A stretch of DNA of 64,000 bases. Source: Nocardioides nitrophenolicus. Its GTDB lineage: Bacteria > Actinomycetota > Actinomycetes > Propionibacteriales > Nocardioidaceae. The notes below the pieces were generated by a model that worked only from the letters and a program-made list of their open reading frames with translations, was not told the origin of the DNA and searched no databases. Below, in pieces: positions 24,436-32,134 of this stretch. The stretch's first letter is position 1; each line of letters starts with the position of its first letter. The position numbers and the translations under genes are program-made. The stretch spans positions 5,704,001 to 5,768,000 of the forward strand of contig NZ_JAFBBY010000001.1 of NCBI RefSeq assembly GCF_016907515.1, in the 5' to 3' direction.

Positions 24436-24986
24436 GTCCCTCCTTCGCGGGTGCCGCGCCGGGTGTCACGCCACTGCCACCACCAGGTGCCGAGCAGCGC
24501 CACCCCCAGCACCCCCTCGACGGTGTGCAGCGCGGAGCCCGCCGCGAACTGCCCGAACTCCCCCACCCCGTGCACGCCGAGACTCAGCGCCAACGGCGTG
24601 CAGGTGAGCACCGACAACCCGCCCCAGGCCCGGCGGACGGCGGCCGACGCCGCACACACCGCCGCCGCCACCAGCGCCAACGACATCTCGAACAGCGCAT
24701 GCGGCGCGAACGGCTCGCCGATCCCCTCCGCGATCCACTCGCCCGCCACCAGGTTGCCGACCGCCTGGAACCCGAACGCGGCGGCCAGGGCGAGCGCGAC
24801 CACCGCCATCCCCCGGCTCGGCCGGTCGGCACGTCGGGGGGCCCGGGCGTCGACCCGGGCGCCGATCCGGGCGTCGATCCGGGCCACGAGGGCGGGCGGC
24901 GGCGTCGAGCGCGCCGCGTCGGTCAGCCACAGGACGGTGTCGAGGGCGTCGGGCCTCGGGTGGTCAGGCAACGACTCGTCAGGCAT
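24432..24986 (-). CDS. four-helix membrane protein, candidate anti-sigma factor
   Basis: The 184-residue protein has a soluble N-terminus of about 58 residues (ALDTVLWLTDAAR and Arg-rich repeats of IDARIGARVDAR) followed by about four membrane helices. It starts inside the end of the ECF sigma gene (8-base overlap) and overlaps the AhpD-like gene by four bases. Position and topology suggest a membrane anti-sigma factor, but there is no HxxxCxxC zinc anti-sigma motif. Family not recognised. Confidence 0.65.
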   Translation of the reverse strand: MPDESLPDHPRPDALDTVLWLTDAARSTPPPALVARIDARIGARVDARAPRRADRPSRGMAVVALALAAAFGFQAVGNLVAGEWIAEGIGEPFAPHALFEMSLALVAAAVCAASAAVRRAWGGLSVLTCTPLALSLGVHGVGEFGQFAAGSALHTVEGVLGVALLGTWWWQWRDTRRGTREGGT

Positions 24987-25488
24987 CGTCGAGCACCTCG
25001 CGCAGCCGGGCCACCGCGCGGTGCACCAGCATCCGCGCCGCGCTCGGCGTCACCCCGAGCAGCGCCGCGATCTCCGGCGAGCTCAGCTCACCACCGAATC
25101 GCAACGCCACCGCCTCCCGCTCCCGCGCCGTCAGGTGACCCAGCCGCCGTCGCACCTCGTCCGCACCCAGCCGGCGCAGCACCTCGCCCTCCGGATCGTC
25201 CTCCGCGGTCCCACCCGCCAGCCCCGGCGCGGCCGGATCCGTCGGCAGCTCCCGGCCGTTGCGCCGCCACCAGTCGGCCACCGTGTGGCGGGCGATGCCC
25301 ATCAACCACGCCCCCACCCCACCCCGGGCGCCGTCGTACCGGTCCCAGGAGCGGATCGCCCGCTCGAACACCTGACTCGTCACGTCCTCCGCATCGGCAT
25401 CCGCGGGCACGCGCAGGCGCACGTAGCGCCACACGGGCGTCACGTGCTCGGCGTACACCTCGGCGAACCCGCCGGTTCCTGGTTGCAT
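24979..25488 (-). CDS. ECF-type RNA polymerase sigma factor
   Basis: The 169-residue protein has sigma region 2 (about 8-75, with YVRLRVPADADAEDVTSQVFERA and RYDGARGGVGAWLMGIARH) and region 4 (about 115-165, LTAREREAVALRF and SSPEIAALLGVTPSAARMLVHRA). The ATG at 25488 has AAGAAGG seven bases upstream; the longer frame upstream runs through family A repeats and is artefactual. It heads the operon with a membrane protein and an AhpD-like protein, suggesting a redox or envelope stress response. Confidence 0.9.
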   Translation of the reverse strand: MQPGTGGFAEVYAEHVTPVWRYVRLRVPADADAEDVTSQVFERAIRSWDRYDGARGGVGAWLMGIARHTVADWWRRNGRELPTDPAAPGLAGGTAEDDPEGEVLRRLGADEVRRRLGHLTAREREAVALRFGGELSSPEIAALLGVTPSAARMLVHRAVARLREVLDDA

Positions 25489-25539
25489 CCCGACCTTCTT
25501 CGCACGACGCCGCCCCGGTGTCACGTGGCTGTTTCGGTC

Positions 25540-25617
25540 TGCGGTTTGGGACCAAACCGCAACAATTCCGGCCGACCACCTGCAGTCTCTGCCCAATCCC
25601 CCGCTGGCCTGACCACC
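25540..25617. repeat. 78-bp direct repeat copy 1 with family A palindrome
   Basis: It begins with TGCGGTTTGG-GA-CCAAACCGCA (25540-25561) and continues through a conserved tail (CGACCACCTGCAGTCTCTGC and onward). It matches the copy at 25673-25750 at all but about four positions, and the palindrome centre is flipped (GA instead of TC). Confidence 0.88.
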
Positions 25618-25671
25618 CCACCACCGCCCCCAAACCCAACCCGCCGACAACGAGAGCTCCCCCGACCCCGA

Positions 25672-25750
25672 TTGCGGTTTGGTCCCAAACCGCAACAACT
25701 CCGGCCGACCACCTGCAGTCTCTGCCCAATCCCCCACTGGCCTGACCACC
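25672..25750. repeat. 78-bp direct repeat copy 2 with family A palindrome
   Basis: The full 24-base palindrome is at 25672-25695 (arms TTGCGGTTTGG/CCAAACCGCAA around TC), followed by the same tail as copy 1, 133 bases away. It lies 64 bases after the acyl-CoA dehydrogenase stop. Confidence 0.88.
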
Positions 25751-25813
25751 AAAAACAGCCGTGGCCCGCCCTCGCCGTAGCGAGAGCGGGCCATGACCTC
25801 CCCGCGGGTCAGC

Positions 25814-27031
25814 TCACTTGAGCTCGGCGCTGGACAGCCCCAGCACCCGACGCGCCACGATCAGCTGCTGGATCTGCTGGGTGCCCTCGAAGATGTCGAG
25901 GATCTTGGAGTCGCGCGCCCACTTCTCGAGCAGCTCCTCCTCGCTGTAGCCGACGGACGCGCACAGCTCGACGCAGGAGAGCGTCACGTCGGAGCCCACC
26001 CGGCCGGCCTTGGCCTTGGCCATCGAGGCCTCGAGCGAGTTGGGCTTGCGGTTGTCGGCCATCCACGCGGCCTGGAGGGTCAGCAGCCGCCCGGCCTCCC
26101 AGTCGGCCTCAAGCTGCAGGAACTTCGCGGCCGCCGCGCTCTGCAGCAGCGCCGGGCGGTCGTAGTCGACCTCGATCCCGGCCGCAGCGAGCAGGTCACG
26201 GGTGAGGTCGAGCGACGCCCGCGCGCAGCCGACGGCCATGGCGGCGACCAGCGGACGGGTGTTGTCGAAGGTCGCCATGGCGCCGGCGAAGCCCTGCTCG
26301 ACGTTGATCTCGGGCGAGCCGAGGAGGTTCTCCTTCGGGACCCGCGCGTCGGTGAAGGTGATCACGGCCGTGTCGGAGGCGCGGATGCCGAGCTTCTCCT
26401 CGAGCCGCTCGACCTTGACGCCGGGCGTGCCCTTCTCGACGACGAAGGACTTGATCGCCGCGCGGCCCAGCGACTTGTCGAGGGTCGCCCAGACGACGAT
26501 GCAGTCGGAGCGCTCGCCGGAGGTGACGAAGATCTTCTCGCCGTTGATGACGTACTCGTCGCCGTCGAGTACGGCGGTCGTCGAGATCGCCGCCGAGTCG
26601 GAGCCGAACGACGGCTCGGTGATCGCCATCGAGGCCCAGCGGCCCTTGAAGCGCTCGAGCTGCTCGTCGTTGGCGACCGAGGCGATCGCGGAGTTGCCGA
26701 GGCCCTGGCGGGGCATCGACAGCAGCAGTCCGGTGTCGCCCCAGCACATCTCGGCGACCGAGGTCACCGAGGCCAGGTTGGCGCCGTTCTTGACGGTCTT
26801 CTTGTCGGAGTCGTCACTGTCCCGACGTACGCCGGTCGCCCCGGCCCCCTCGCTCGCGCCGGACTCGGAGAGCCCGTCGATCATCGCCGCGAGCATGTCG
26901 AGCTCCTTGGGGTACTCGTGCTCGGCGATGTCGTACTTGCGGGAGATCGGTCGCAGCATGTTCATCGCGACCTGGTGGGCCTGGTCGACCAGGGCCCGGT
27001 GCTTCTTCGGAACCTCGAGGTTGATGGCCAT
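25814..27031 (-). CDS. acyl-CoA dehydrogenase (second of a pair)
   Basis: The 405-residue flavoenzyme has the flavin-binding stretches ITEPSFGSDSAAI and VTSGERSDCIVV and the LGIRASDTAVITFTDARVP segment. The C-terminal IFEGTQQIQQLIVARRVLG supplies the catalytic Glu. A charged insert (about residues 60-78, rich in Asp and Lys) is unusual. The start codon shares one base with the upstream gene's stop (TGATG at 27031), so the two dehydrogenases are coupled and may form a heteromer. Confidence 0.92.
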   Translation of the reverse strand: MAINLEVPKKHRALVDQAHQVAMNMLRPISRKYDIAEHEYPKELDMLAAMIDGLSESGASEGAGATGVRRDSDDSDKKTVKNGANLASVTSVAEMCWGDTGLLLSMPRQGLGNSAIASVANDEQLERFKGRWASMAITEPSFGSDSAAISTTAVLDGDEYVINGEKIFVTSGERSDCIVVWATLDKSLGRAAIKSFVVEKGTPGVKVERLEEKLGIRASDTAVITFTDARVPKENLLGSPEINVEQGFAGAMATFDNTRPLVAAMAVGCARASLDLTRDLLAAAGIEVDYDRPALLQSAAAAKFLQLEADWEAGRLLTLQAAWMADNRKPNSLEASMAKAKAGRVGSDVTLSCVELCASVGYSEEELLEKWARDSKILDIFEGTQQIQQLIVARRVLGLSSAELK

Positions 27032-28404
27032 CAGACCAGCACCGTCCCTTCCATGATGCCGATGGCACGCAGGTCGCGGTACCACCGCTCGACCGGGTGC
27101 TCCTTGACGAATCCGTGACCGCCGAGCAGCTGGACGCCGTCGAGGCCGATCTGCATGCCCTTGTCGGTGCACGCCTTGCGGGCGAGCGCGACCTCGCGGG
27201 CGAAGTCCTTGCCGGCCGCCGCGCGCGCGGCGGCGCGGTAGGTCAGCAGACGCATGCCCTGCAGCTCGATCGCGATGTTGGCGACCATGAAGGCCACCGA
27301 CTGGCGGTTGGCGATCGGCTCGCCGAAGGCCTCGCGCTCCTTGACGTAGGGCGTGACGTAGTCGAGCACCGCCTGGCCGGTGCCGACCGCGAGCGCGCAC
27401 CAGGCGAGGCGGGACAGCCGCACGCATTCGGTGTAGGTCGTCCCGTCGGTCTCGCCGAGCACGGCGTCGGCGGGGACCTTGACGTCGTCGAGCACCAGCT
27501 TGGTCAGCGACGCCGCGCGCACTCCCATCGCCGGGTCGCCCTCGATGGAGAGGCCCTCGGTGGAGGACTCGACGAGGAAGAGGACCGGCTTGCCGTCGAG
27601 GCTGGCGCCCACGACGAAGAGCTCGGCGTGGTCGCCGCGGGCGACCAGGCTCTTGGTGCCGTTGAGGACGTAGCCGTCGCCCGACTTCGTGGCGGTGGTC
27701 GACGGGCTCAGCACGTCGAAGAGCACGGTGGGCTCGTTGAGCGCGAGCGCGGCGGCCGGGACGGTGCCGTCCTCGGCGCTGAACGCCGGGAGGTAGGTCT
27801 GCTGCTGGGCGTCGGTGCCCCACAGGCCGATGGCGGTGGCGACCGAGCCGGGCGCGAGGGTGGCGACGGCCAGGCCCATGTCGCCCTGGGCGAGGGCCTC
27901 GGCGACGAGGGTGCCGGCCATGGCCGAGCGCTCCTCGGACACCCCGCCGAGCGACTCGGGCAGGCCGAGGATCGGCAGGCCGATCTCGAGGCTGGCCTTG
28001 AGCACGTCGTCGGGCGCGGCGCAGGCCTTGTCGGCCTCGAAGGCCGCCTCGCGGACCACCTCGGCGAACTCGGTGACCACGTCGACGAGCATCTGCTCGT
28101 CCTCGCTCGGGGTGAGGTCGAAGACACCGCTGGCCGCGGCCGACGCGGCGGCGGGCCGAGCGCCGGGCTGGCCCTTCTTGCCGGCCTTGGCGAAGGTCCG
28201 GCTGGCGTTGGTCATGGTCTTGAACCCGGTGCGGGTGACCGAGAAGACGGCCTGCTCGGCCGGCTTGCGGAGGCGGACCTTGTCGAGGAGGTCGGTCTGG
28301 GCGAGCCGGTTGAGACCGGCGACGAGGTAGCCGATCGGGTCCCGGCTCTCGCTGCTCGGAACCCCGTGCTTGCCACCCGGCTTGAGGTTGCTGATCAAGG
28401 ACAT
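27031..28404 (-). CDS. acyl-CoA dehydrogenase with N-terminal extension (first of a pair)
   Basis: The protein has 457 residues. The first 90 or so, Lys/Arg-rich and then Ala-rich, precede the dehydrogenase domain, which opens with DLTPSEDEQMLVDVVTEFA. It has VLNGTKSLVARGDHAELFVVGA, LGETDGTTY and a C-terminus that stops right after IMEGTVLV, so the tail following the catalytic EGT is missing. The ATG has no ribosome site. TACATT seven bases before it indicates a leaderless message, and a perfect operator-like palindrome covers that box. Confidence 0.92.
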   Translation of the reverse strand: MSLISNLKPGGKHGVPSSESRDPIGYLVAGLNRLAQTDLLDKVRLRKPAEQAVFSVTRTGFKTMTNASRTFAKAGKKGQPGARPAAASAAASGVFDLTPSEDEQMLVDVVTEFAEVVREAAFEADKACAAPDDVLKASLEIGLPILGLPESLGGVSEERSAMAGTLVAEALAQGDMGLAVATLAPGSVATAIGLWGTDAQQQTYLPAFSAEDGTVPAAALALNEPTVLFDVLSPSTTATKSGDGYVLNGTKSLVARGDHAELFVVGASLDGKPVLFLVESSTEGLSIEGDPAMGVRAASLTKLVLDDVKVPADAVLGETDGTTYTECVRLSRLAWCALAVGTGQAVLDYVTPYVKEREAFGEPIANRQSVAFMVANIAIELQGMRLLTYRAAARAAAGKDFAREVALARKACTDKGMQIGLDGVQLLGGHGFVKEHPVERWYRDLRAIGIMEGTVLV

Positions 28405-28411
28405 GACAGCA

Positions 28412-28417
28412 AATGTA
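28412..28417 (-). promoter_or_regulatory. -10 box (TACATT) of the acyl-CoA dehydrogenase pair
   Basis: TACATT ends seven bases before the ATG at 28404 and overlaps the 28414-28430 palindrome. Confidence 0.55.
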
Positions 28418-28430
28418 ACTATGAGTTACA
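28414..28430. promoter_or_regulatory. operator-like palindrome TGTAACT-ATG-AGTTACA
   Basis: Perfect 7-base arms around three bases, AT-rich against the GC-rich background, cover the -10 box of the acyl-CoA dehydrogenase pair. The size and position suit a TetR-family repressor of fatty-acid or lipid catabolism. No TetR gene is in the window. Confidence 0.65.
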
Positions 28431-28475
28431 CATTGCGCTACAGCTGGTCCGAAATCACCCGGTGTGATCTGGGCG

Positions 28476-29912
28476 TCAGTCGATCCGCACCGCGACGGTG
28501 GTGCGCGGCAGGGTCAGCAGCACACTGCCCGTCCCGCCCGTGCTGGTGCGGGTGGTGACCCGCCGGGTCCCCTCGATCACCAGCGTCCCCGAGGTGAAGG
28601 ACGCCGGCACGACGAACGCGGGGTCCGGCACGGGCGTGTCCGGCGACAGATCGCGGCGCGGGTACGCCGTCCCGTCGGCCGCCTCGAGGTGGAGCTCGGC
28701 GAGCTCGAAAGCGCGTGGGCGCGGGTCGTCCGGCGTCGTGTAGGTGACTTCCACGGCCAGGTAGGCGCGACCCGGGTCCCGCAGCCCGTGCGGGCCGTTG
28801 AAGAAGAAGAGCCGGGCCGCGCCGACGTGCACCGAGCGCACGGCGTCCCGGCCGAGCGGCGCGTCCGCGGTCGGGCGCAGGACGACGTCGGCGTCGACGT
28901 CGGCGCGCAGCCTGGGCCGGGCGAGGACCGCGATGTTGCGTCCCGTCGCCGTGCCGTCGACCAGCGAGACCCGCTGGTCGTAGCCGTCGGCGTCGAGTCG
29001 CAGCTCGACGACGGCGTCCTCCCCCGCCGCGACGACGTACGACGGCCCGCCGGGTGGCAGCGGCACGGACGTCGCGTCGACGACGACCGCCAGACCCGCC
29101 GCGGACCACGGGACGCACGGCTGCTCCTGGCACGGGCCGTCGGCGAGGGTGAAGGCGCGCAGCACCGCGCCGGGCGCGGCCCGGAAGGCGCCGGACCCGT
29201 CCTCGGCCTGCTCGAGCGTGCCGAGGCCGCCCACCCGGACGCCGGCCGTGCGTCCGGCCAGGGTCGCGGCGGTGACCCCGGAGCCGGCCGCGGCGCCGGT
29301 GGCCACGATCGTCCCGGGCGGCACGAGGCGCGGGCCCGCCGGTGCGGCGCGGCCGGCGGGACCGGTCCCCGGCGGGGCGGCGCCCCGCGACACGAGCACC
29401 GCAGCGACGGTGAGCACGACGACCACCAGGACCGCGACGCCCACGAGGACCGCGACCGTCAGCCCGCTCCGGCCGGCCGGCCGGCTCGCCGGGGCCGACG
29501 GGTGTGCGGGCGACGACGGGAGCAGGGGGCCGGCCAGCACGGTCCGCTCGTCCGGGAGCACCGTGCGCGGCTGCGACCCGACGACCTCGTCCTCGGCCAC
29601 CGCGCCGAGCCCGAACAGCAGGGCGGCGAGCGCCCAGCGGGCGCTGATGACGTCCGCGCCCCCGCGCAGCGCGGCCAGCCGGAAGGCCTGCGCGTCGAGG
29701 GTGTGCCGGGGCTGGGCCCCGTCGGCGAGCTGGGCCCGCACACGGGCCAGCGTGCCGAGCCGGATGGCGTCGGTCAGCAGGTTCACCTGGCCGTCGGTCG
29801 TCCGGCCGGTCGAGGCGTAGTCGTCGAAGGCGGCCCGGAAGTCCACCGGGTCGTCGAGCACCGCCGGTCCCAGCCGGGCCACCAGGGCGGCCAGCTCGTG
29901 GTGGGTCTCCAC
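28476..29912 (-). CDS. single-pass membrane protein with large extracytoplasmic domain, unknown
   Basis: The 478-residue protein has a cytoplasmic helical domain (1-about 145, with ALAALLFGLGAVAEDEVV), one membrane helix (about 151-172, TVAVLVGVAVLVVVVLTVAAV) and an extracytoplasmic beta-rich part with two cysteines (in GPCQEQPCVPW). I do not recognise the family. It is divergent from the secreted protein at 30051, and both may serve the cell surface. The GTG start has CATGGT six bases upstream, a weak -10-like match. Confidence 0.72.
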   Translation of the reverse strand: METHHELAALVARLGPAVLDDPVDFRAAFDDYASTGRTTDGQVNLLTDAIRLGTLARVRAQLADGAQPRHTLDAQAFRLAALRGGADVISARWALAALLFGLGAVAEDEVVGSQPRTVLPDERTVLAGPLLPSSPAHPSAPASRPAGRSGLTVAVLVGVAVLVVVVLTVAAVLVSRGAAPPGTGPAGRAAPAGPRLVPPGTIVATGAAAGSGVTAATLAGRTAGVRVGGLGTLEQAEDGSGAFRAAPGAVLRAFTLADGPCQEQPCVPWSAAGLAVVVDATSVPLPPGGPSYVVAAGEDAVVELRLDADGYDQRVSLVDGTATGRNIAVLARPRLRADVDADVVLRPTADAPLGRDAVRSVHVGAARLFFFNGPHGLRDPGRAYLAVEVTYTTPDDPRPRAFELAELHLEAADGTAYPRRDLSPDTPVPDPAFVVPASFTSGTLVIEGTRRVTTRTSTGGTGSVLLTLPRTTVAVRID

Positions 29913-30050
29913 CCCAGCACCATGGCACCGGCGCCCGCCATACGCCCCGGCCCCGCCCCATCTATACCGAGTTCAGGGGACGGCACGGCCGCGACCGCGA
30001 CCGTAGGTTCGACAGCACCGACGCTGACTGATCGCGGACACCTGGGGGCG

Positions 30051-31493
30051 ATGATGCGAAGGATCCTGGTGACGGCTGCGGCCGTCCTCGCCGTGCTCGG
30101 CATCGTGCCGGCGCCCCCGGCGATCGCCGCGTCGCAGACGGTGGTCGTGGCCGGCTATGCCTTCCCCGCGGGCCTCCGGTATGTCGCCGGCGGTTGCACG
30201 GGCACCGGCACGGCGACGCCGTACGCCGCCTACCGCGCCGGCAGCGTGCTCGGCGACCACGCCATCGGGCTCGCCTTCGGTGGACACCCGGGCGGCATGG
30301 GTGGCGTCTCGGCCTGGGTGTCCGACCCCGGCGACCTGCTGGACGCCGCCCTCGCGACCTACCACCCGAGCCCGCTGCCGGGGACACCCGGAGTGGACGG
30401 GCACATCACCATCGCGTTCGACGCGTTCGGGAACGGCTTCCAGACGTCCTGGCTCGTCGGGCGCTACGACGTGTCGAACCTGACCGGCTGGCACCTCGGC
30501 GACGACGTCGCCGACATCGCGACCGACTGGTACTGGTCGGACGACTCCACCCAGGAGTACGCCGGCTGGACGCTTCCAGAGGTCGCCGGCGACTGGGGCC
30601 CCGGGTCGGGCGGCGCCTGGCTCGACTTCGAGTTCGGCTGCCGTGGTCGCGACTTCTTCTTCGACGACCTGCGGCTGCGGACCTCGGCGGGCACCACCAC
30701 CTACGACTTCGAGGGCGTGCCGAGCCAGGCCTACATCTCGGCGGCGCCGACCCACCACAGCGCCGCGCTGGAGCGGGGGATCACCCGCCTGGACCTGGTC
30801 AAGGGCCAGGACCACTACCTGCTGGCCGACGCGAAGACGCCCGGCGACGGCGTCTGGTCGCCCGGCTACGTCCCCGGCACGGCGACGCTGTGGGCCCGGC
30901 CGTGGGGCGCGCCCGGCTTCTCCCCCGTCGCGAGCGGCGGCTTCGGGACCGACTCCTATGCGCAGTTCCACGTCCAGCCGGACCGGCAGACCGAGTACCA
31001 GGTCCGCACCAGCGGCGACGACACCTTCGAGGCCAGCGCGTCGGCGACCCTGCTGGTCACCGTGGCCCGGCAGGTCAACGCCCGCGCCCCCGCCACGCGG
31101 GTCCGCCAGGGTCAGCCGATCCGGGTCCGGGGCCGGATCGCACCCGGCGACGCCGGCGTGCGGGTGAGCCTCCAACGCAAGGTGGGCAAGCACTGGCGCA
31201 CCGTCGACCGGGCGCGGACCCGGGCCGGCGGCCGGTTCGCGCTGCGGGTCGACGCCAACAGGGTCGGCCGCTGGACCGTCCGGGTGTCGGTCGCGGCCGC
31301 GAAGGGCAATGGCGCCAGCGTCACACCGGGCACCCGGATCAGGGTCGTGCCCCGTCCCCAGCCCCAGCCGCAGCCGGCTCCGGCCCCCGTCTACGTCCCG
31401 GTGCCCGTCACCCACGTCCCGGCCGAGGAGCCCAAGGGCACGGTCCCGCCGTCCGCGCACCACCGGCTCAGGCCGTCGCAGCGGCTCTCCTAG
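30051..31493 (+). CDS. secreted protein with Ig-like domain and Pro-rich tail, unknown
   Basis: The 480-residue protein has a signal peptide (1-about 28, RRILVTAAAVLAVLGIV to IAA) and a beta-rich central region containing FDDLRLRT and TYDFEGVPSQ. A bacterial Ig-like domain follows (about 345-425, RVRQGQPIRVRGRIAPGDAG, RWTVRVSV), then a Pro/Gln/Val tail (QPQPQPAPAPVYVPVP). No catalytic motif is visible, so a surface or matrix role is possible. ATG at 30051 or 30054 follows TGGGGG. Its TAG stop forms the start of the next gene's -10 box. Confidence 0.72.
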   Translation: MMRRILVTAAAVLAVLGIVPAPPAIAASQTVVVAGYAFPAGLRYVAGGCTGTGTATPYAAYRAGSVLGDHAIGLAFGGHPGGMGGVSAWVSDPGDLLDAALATYHPSPLPGTPGVDGHITIAFDAFGNGFQTSWLVGRYDVSNLTGWHLGDDVADIATDWYWSDDSTQEYAGWTLPEVAGDWGPGSGGAWLDFEFGCRGRDFFFDDLRLRTSAGTTTYDFEGVPSQAYISAAPTHHSAALERGITRLDLVKGQDHYLLADAKTPGDGVWSPGYVPGTATLWARPWGAPGFSPVASGGFGTDSYAQFHVQPDRQTEYQVRTSGDDTFEASASATLLVTVARQVNARAPATRVRQGQPIRVRGRIAPGDAGVRVSLQRKVGKHWRTVDRARTRAGGRFALRVDANRVGRWTVRVSVAAAKGNGASVTPGTRIRVVPRPQPQPQPAPAPVYVPVPVTHVPAEEPKGTVPPSAHHRLRPSQRLS

Positions 31494-31496
31494 CAT
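31491..31496 (+). promoter_or_regulatory. -10 box (TAGCAT) sharing the upstream stop codon
   Basis: TAGCAT lies six bases before the deformylase ATG at 31503. Its TAG is the stop codon of the secreted-protein gene. Confidence 0.55.
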
Positions 31497-31502
31497 GGGG
31501 CC

Positions 31503-32108
31503 ATGCCCGAGGACCTCGACCACACCGCAGCGCACGCCGTGCTGGCGCCGTACGGACCGCTGCCCCGCGGCGGCCGGGTCCGCCCGATGACCCGCTGGGG
31601 CACGCCGGTGATGCACCGGCCCCAGGCCCGGGTCGAGGTCTACGACGACGCGCTGGCGGCCCTCGCCGCCGACATGGTCGCCACCATGTACGCCGCCGAC
31701 GGGGTCGGCCTGGCCGCCTGCCAGATCGGCGAGGACGTCGCGATGTTCGTCTTCGACTGCCCCGACGCCGAGGGCCGCCGGGTGGTCGGCGTGGTCTGCA
31801 ACCCGGTCCTGGTCGAGCCCGAGGGCGTCGAGCGGCGCCTCGACGACAGCCCGGAGGGCTGCCTGTCCTTCCCCGGCGCCTTCGTCGACTGCGCCCGCCC
31901 CGACTACGCCGTGGTGGAGGGCACCGGGCTCGACGGCGCGCCGGTGCGCTTCGAGGGCGACGGCCTGCTCGCGAAGTGCCTGCAGCACGAGACCGACCAC
32001 ACCCTCGGCACGGTGTTCGGCGACCGGATCTCGGCCAAGGCGATGAAGAGGCTGCGCAAGCAGCACGACGCCGCCGCGGACGAGTATCCGGCGGACTGGC
32101 CCGCGTGA
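31503..32108 (+). CDS. def: peptide deformylase
   Basis: The 201-residue metalloenzyme has all three family motifs: GVGLAACQ (67-74), EGCLSFP (118-124, metal-ligand Cys) and QHETDH (161-166, two His ligands and the catalytic Glu). It removes formyl groups from new proteins. Position 73 is Cys where most bacterial enzymes have Pro (GLAAPQ). It stands alone rather than beside fmt, so it may be a second deformylase copy. Confidence 0.95.
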   Translation: MPEDLDHTAAHAVLAPYGPLPRGGRVRPMTRWGTPVMHRPQARVEVYDDALAALAADMVATMYAADGVGLAACQIGEDVAMFVFDCPDAEGRRVVGVVCNPVLVEPEGVERRLDDSPEGCLSFPGAFVDCARPDYAVVEGTGLDGAPVRFEGDGLLAKCLQHETDHTLGTVFGDRISAKAMKRLRKQHDAAADEYPADWPA

Positions 32109-32122
32109 GCGACCCGGTGGGC

Positions 32123-32128
32123 TAGCGT
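32123..32128 (+). promoter_or_regulatory. -10 box (TAGCGT) of the esterase gene
   Basis: TAGCGT lies six bases before the ATG at 32135; no ribosome site. Confidence 0.55.
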
Positions 32129-32134
32129 CTGGCC

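Larger units (their letters stand above)
25489..25813. other. non-coding gap of 325 bp with family A repeats
   Basis: The gap lies between the sigma gene start and the acyl-CoA dehydrogenase stop. It holds two palindromes within a 78-bp direct repeat and a Pro/Ala-rich unique stretch. No gene is credible; the frames passing through exist because the palindrome has no stop codon in any frame. Confidence 0.8.

Noticed and set aside
25521..25821. Several open frames containing FGTKPQ, WSQTA or VPNRN peptides around the palindromes
   Set aside because: The family A palindrome has no stop codon in any frame, so these peptides are by-products of the repeat (also at 745-806 and 55679-55742).
28464..31493. 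A 1009-codon open frame on the plus strand
   Set aside because: Its first half is antisense to the membrane-protein gene at 28476-29912. Only the part from 30051 has a signal peptide and a ribosome site.
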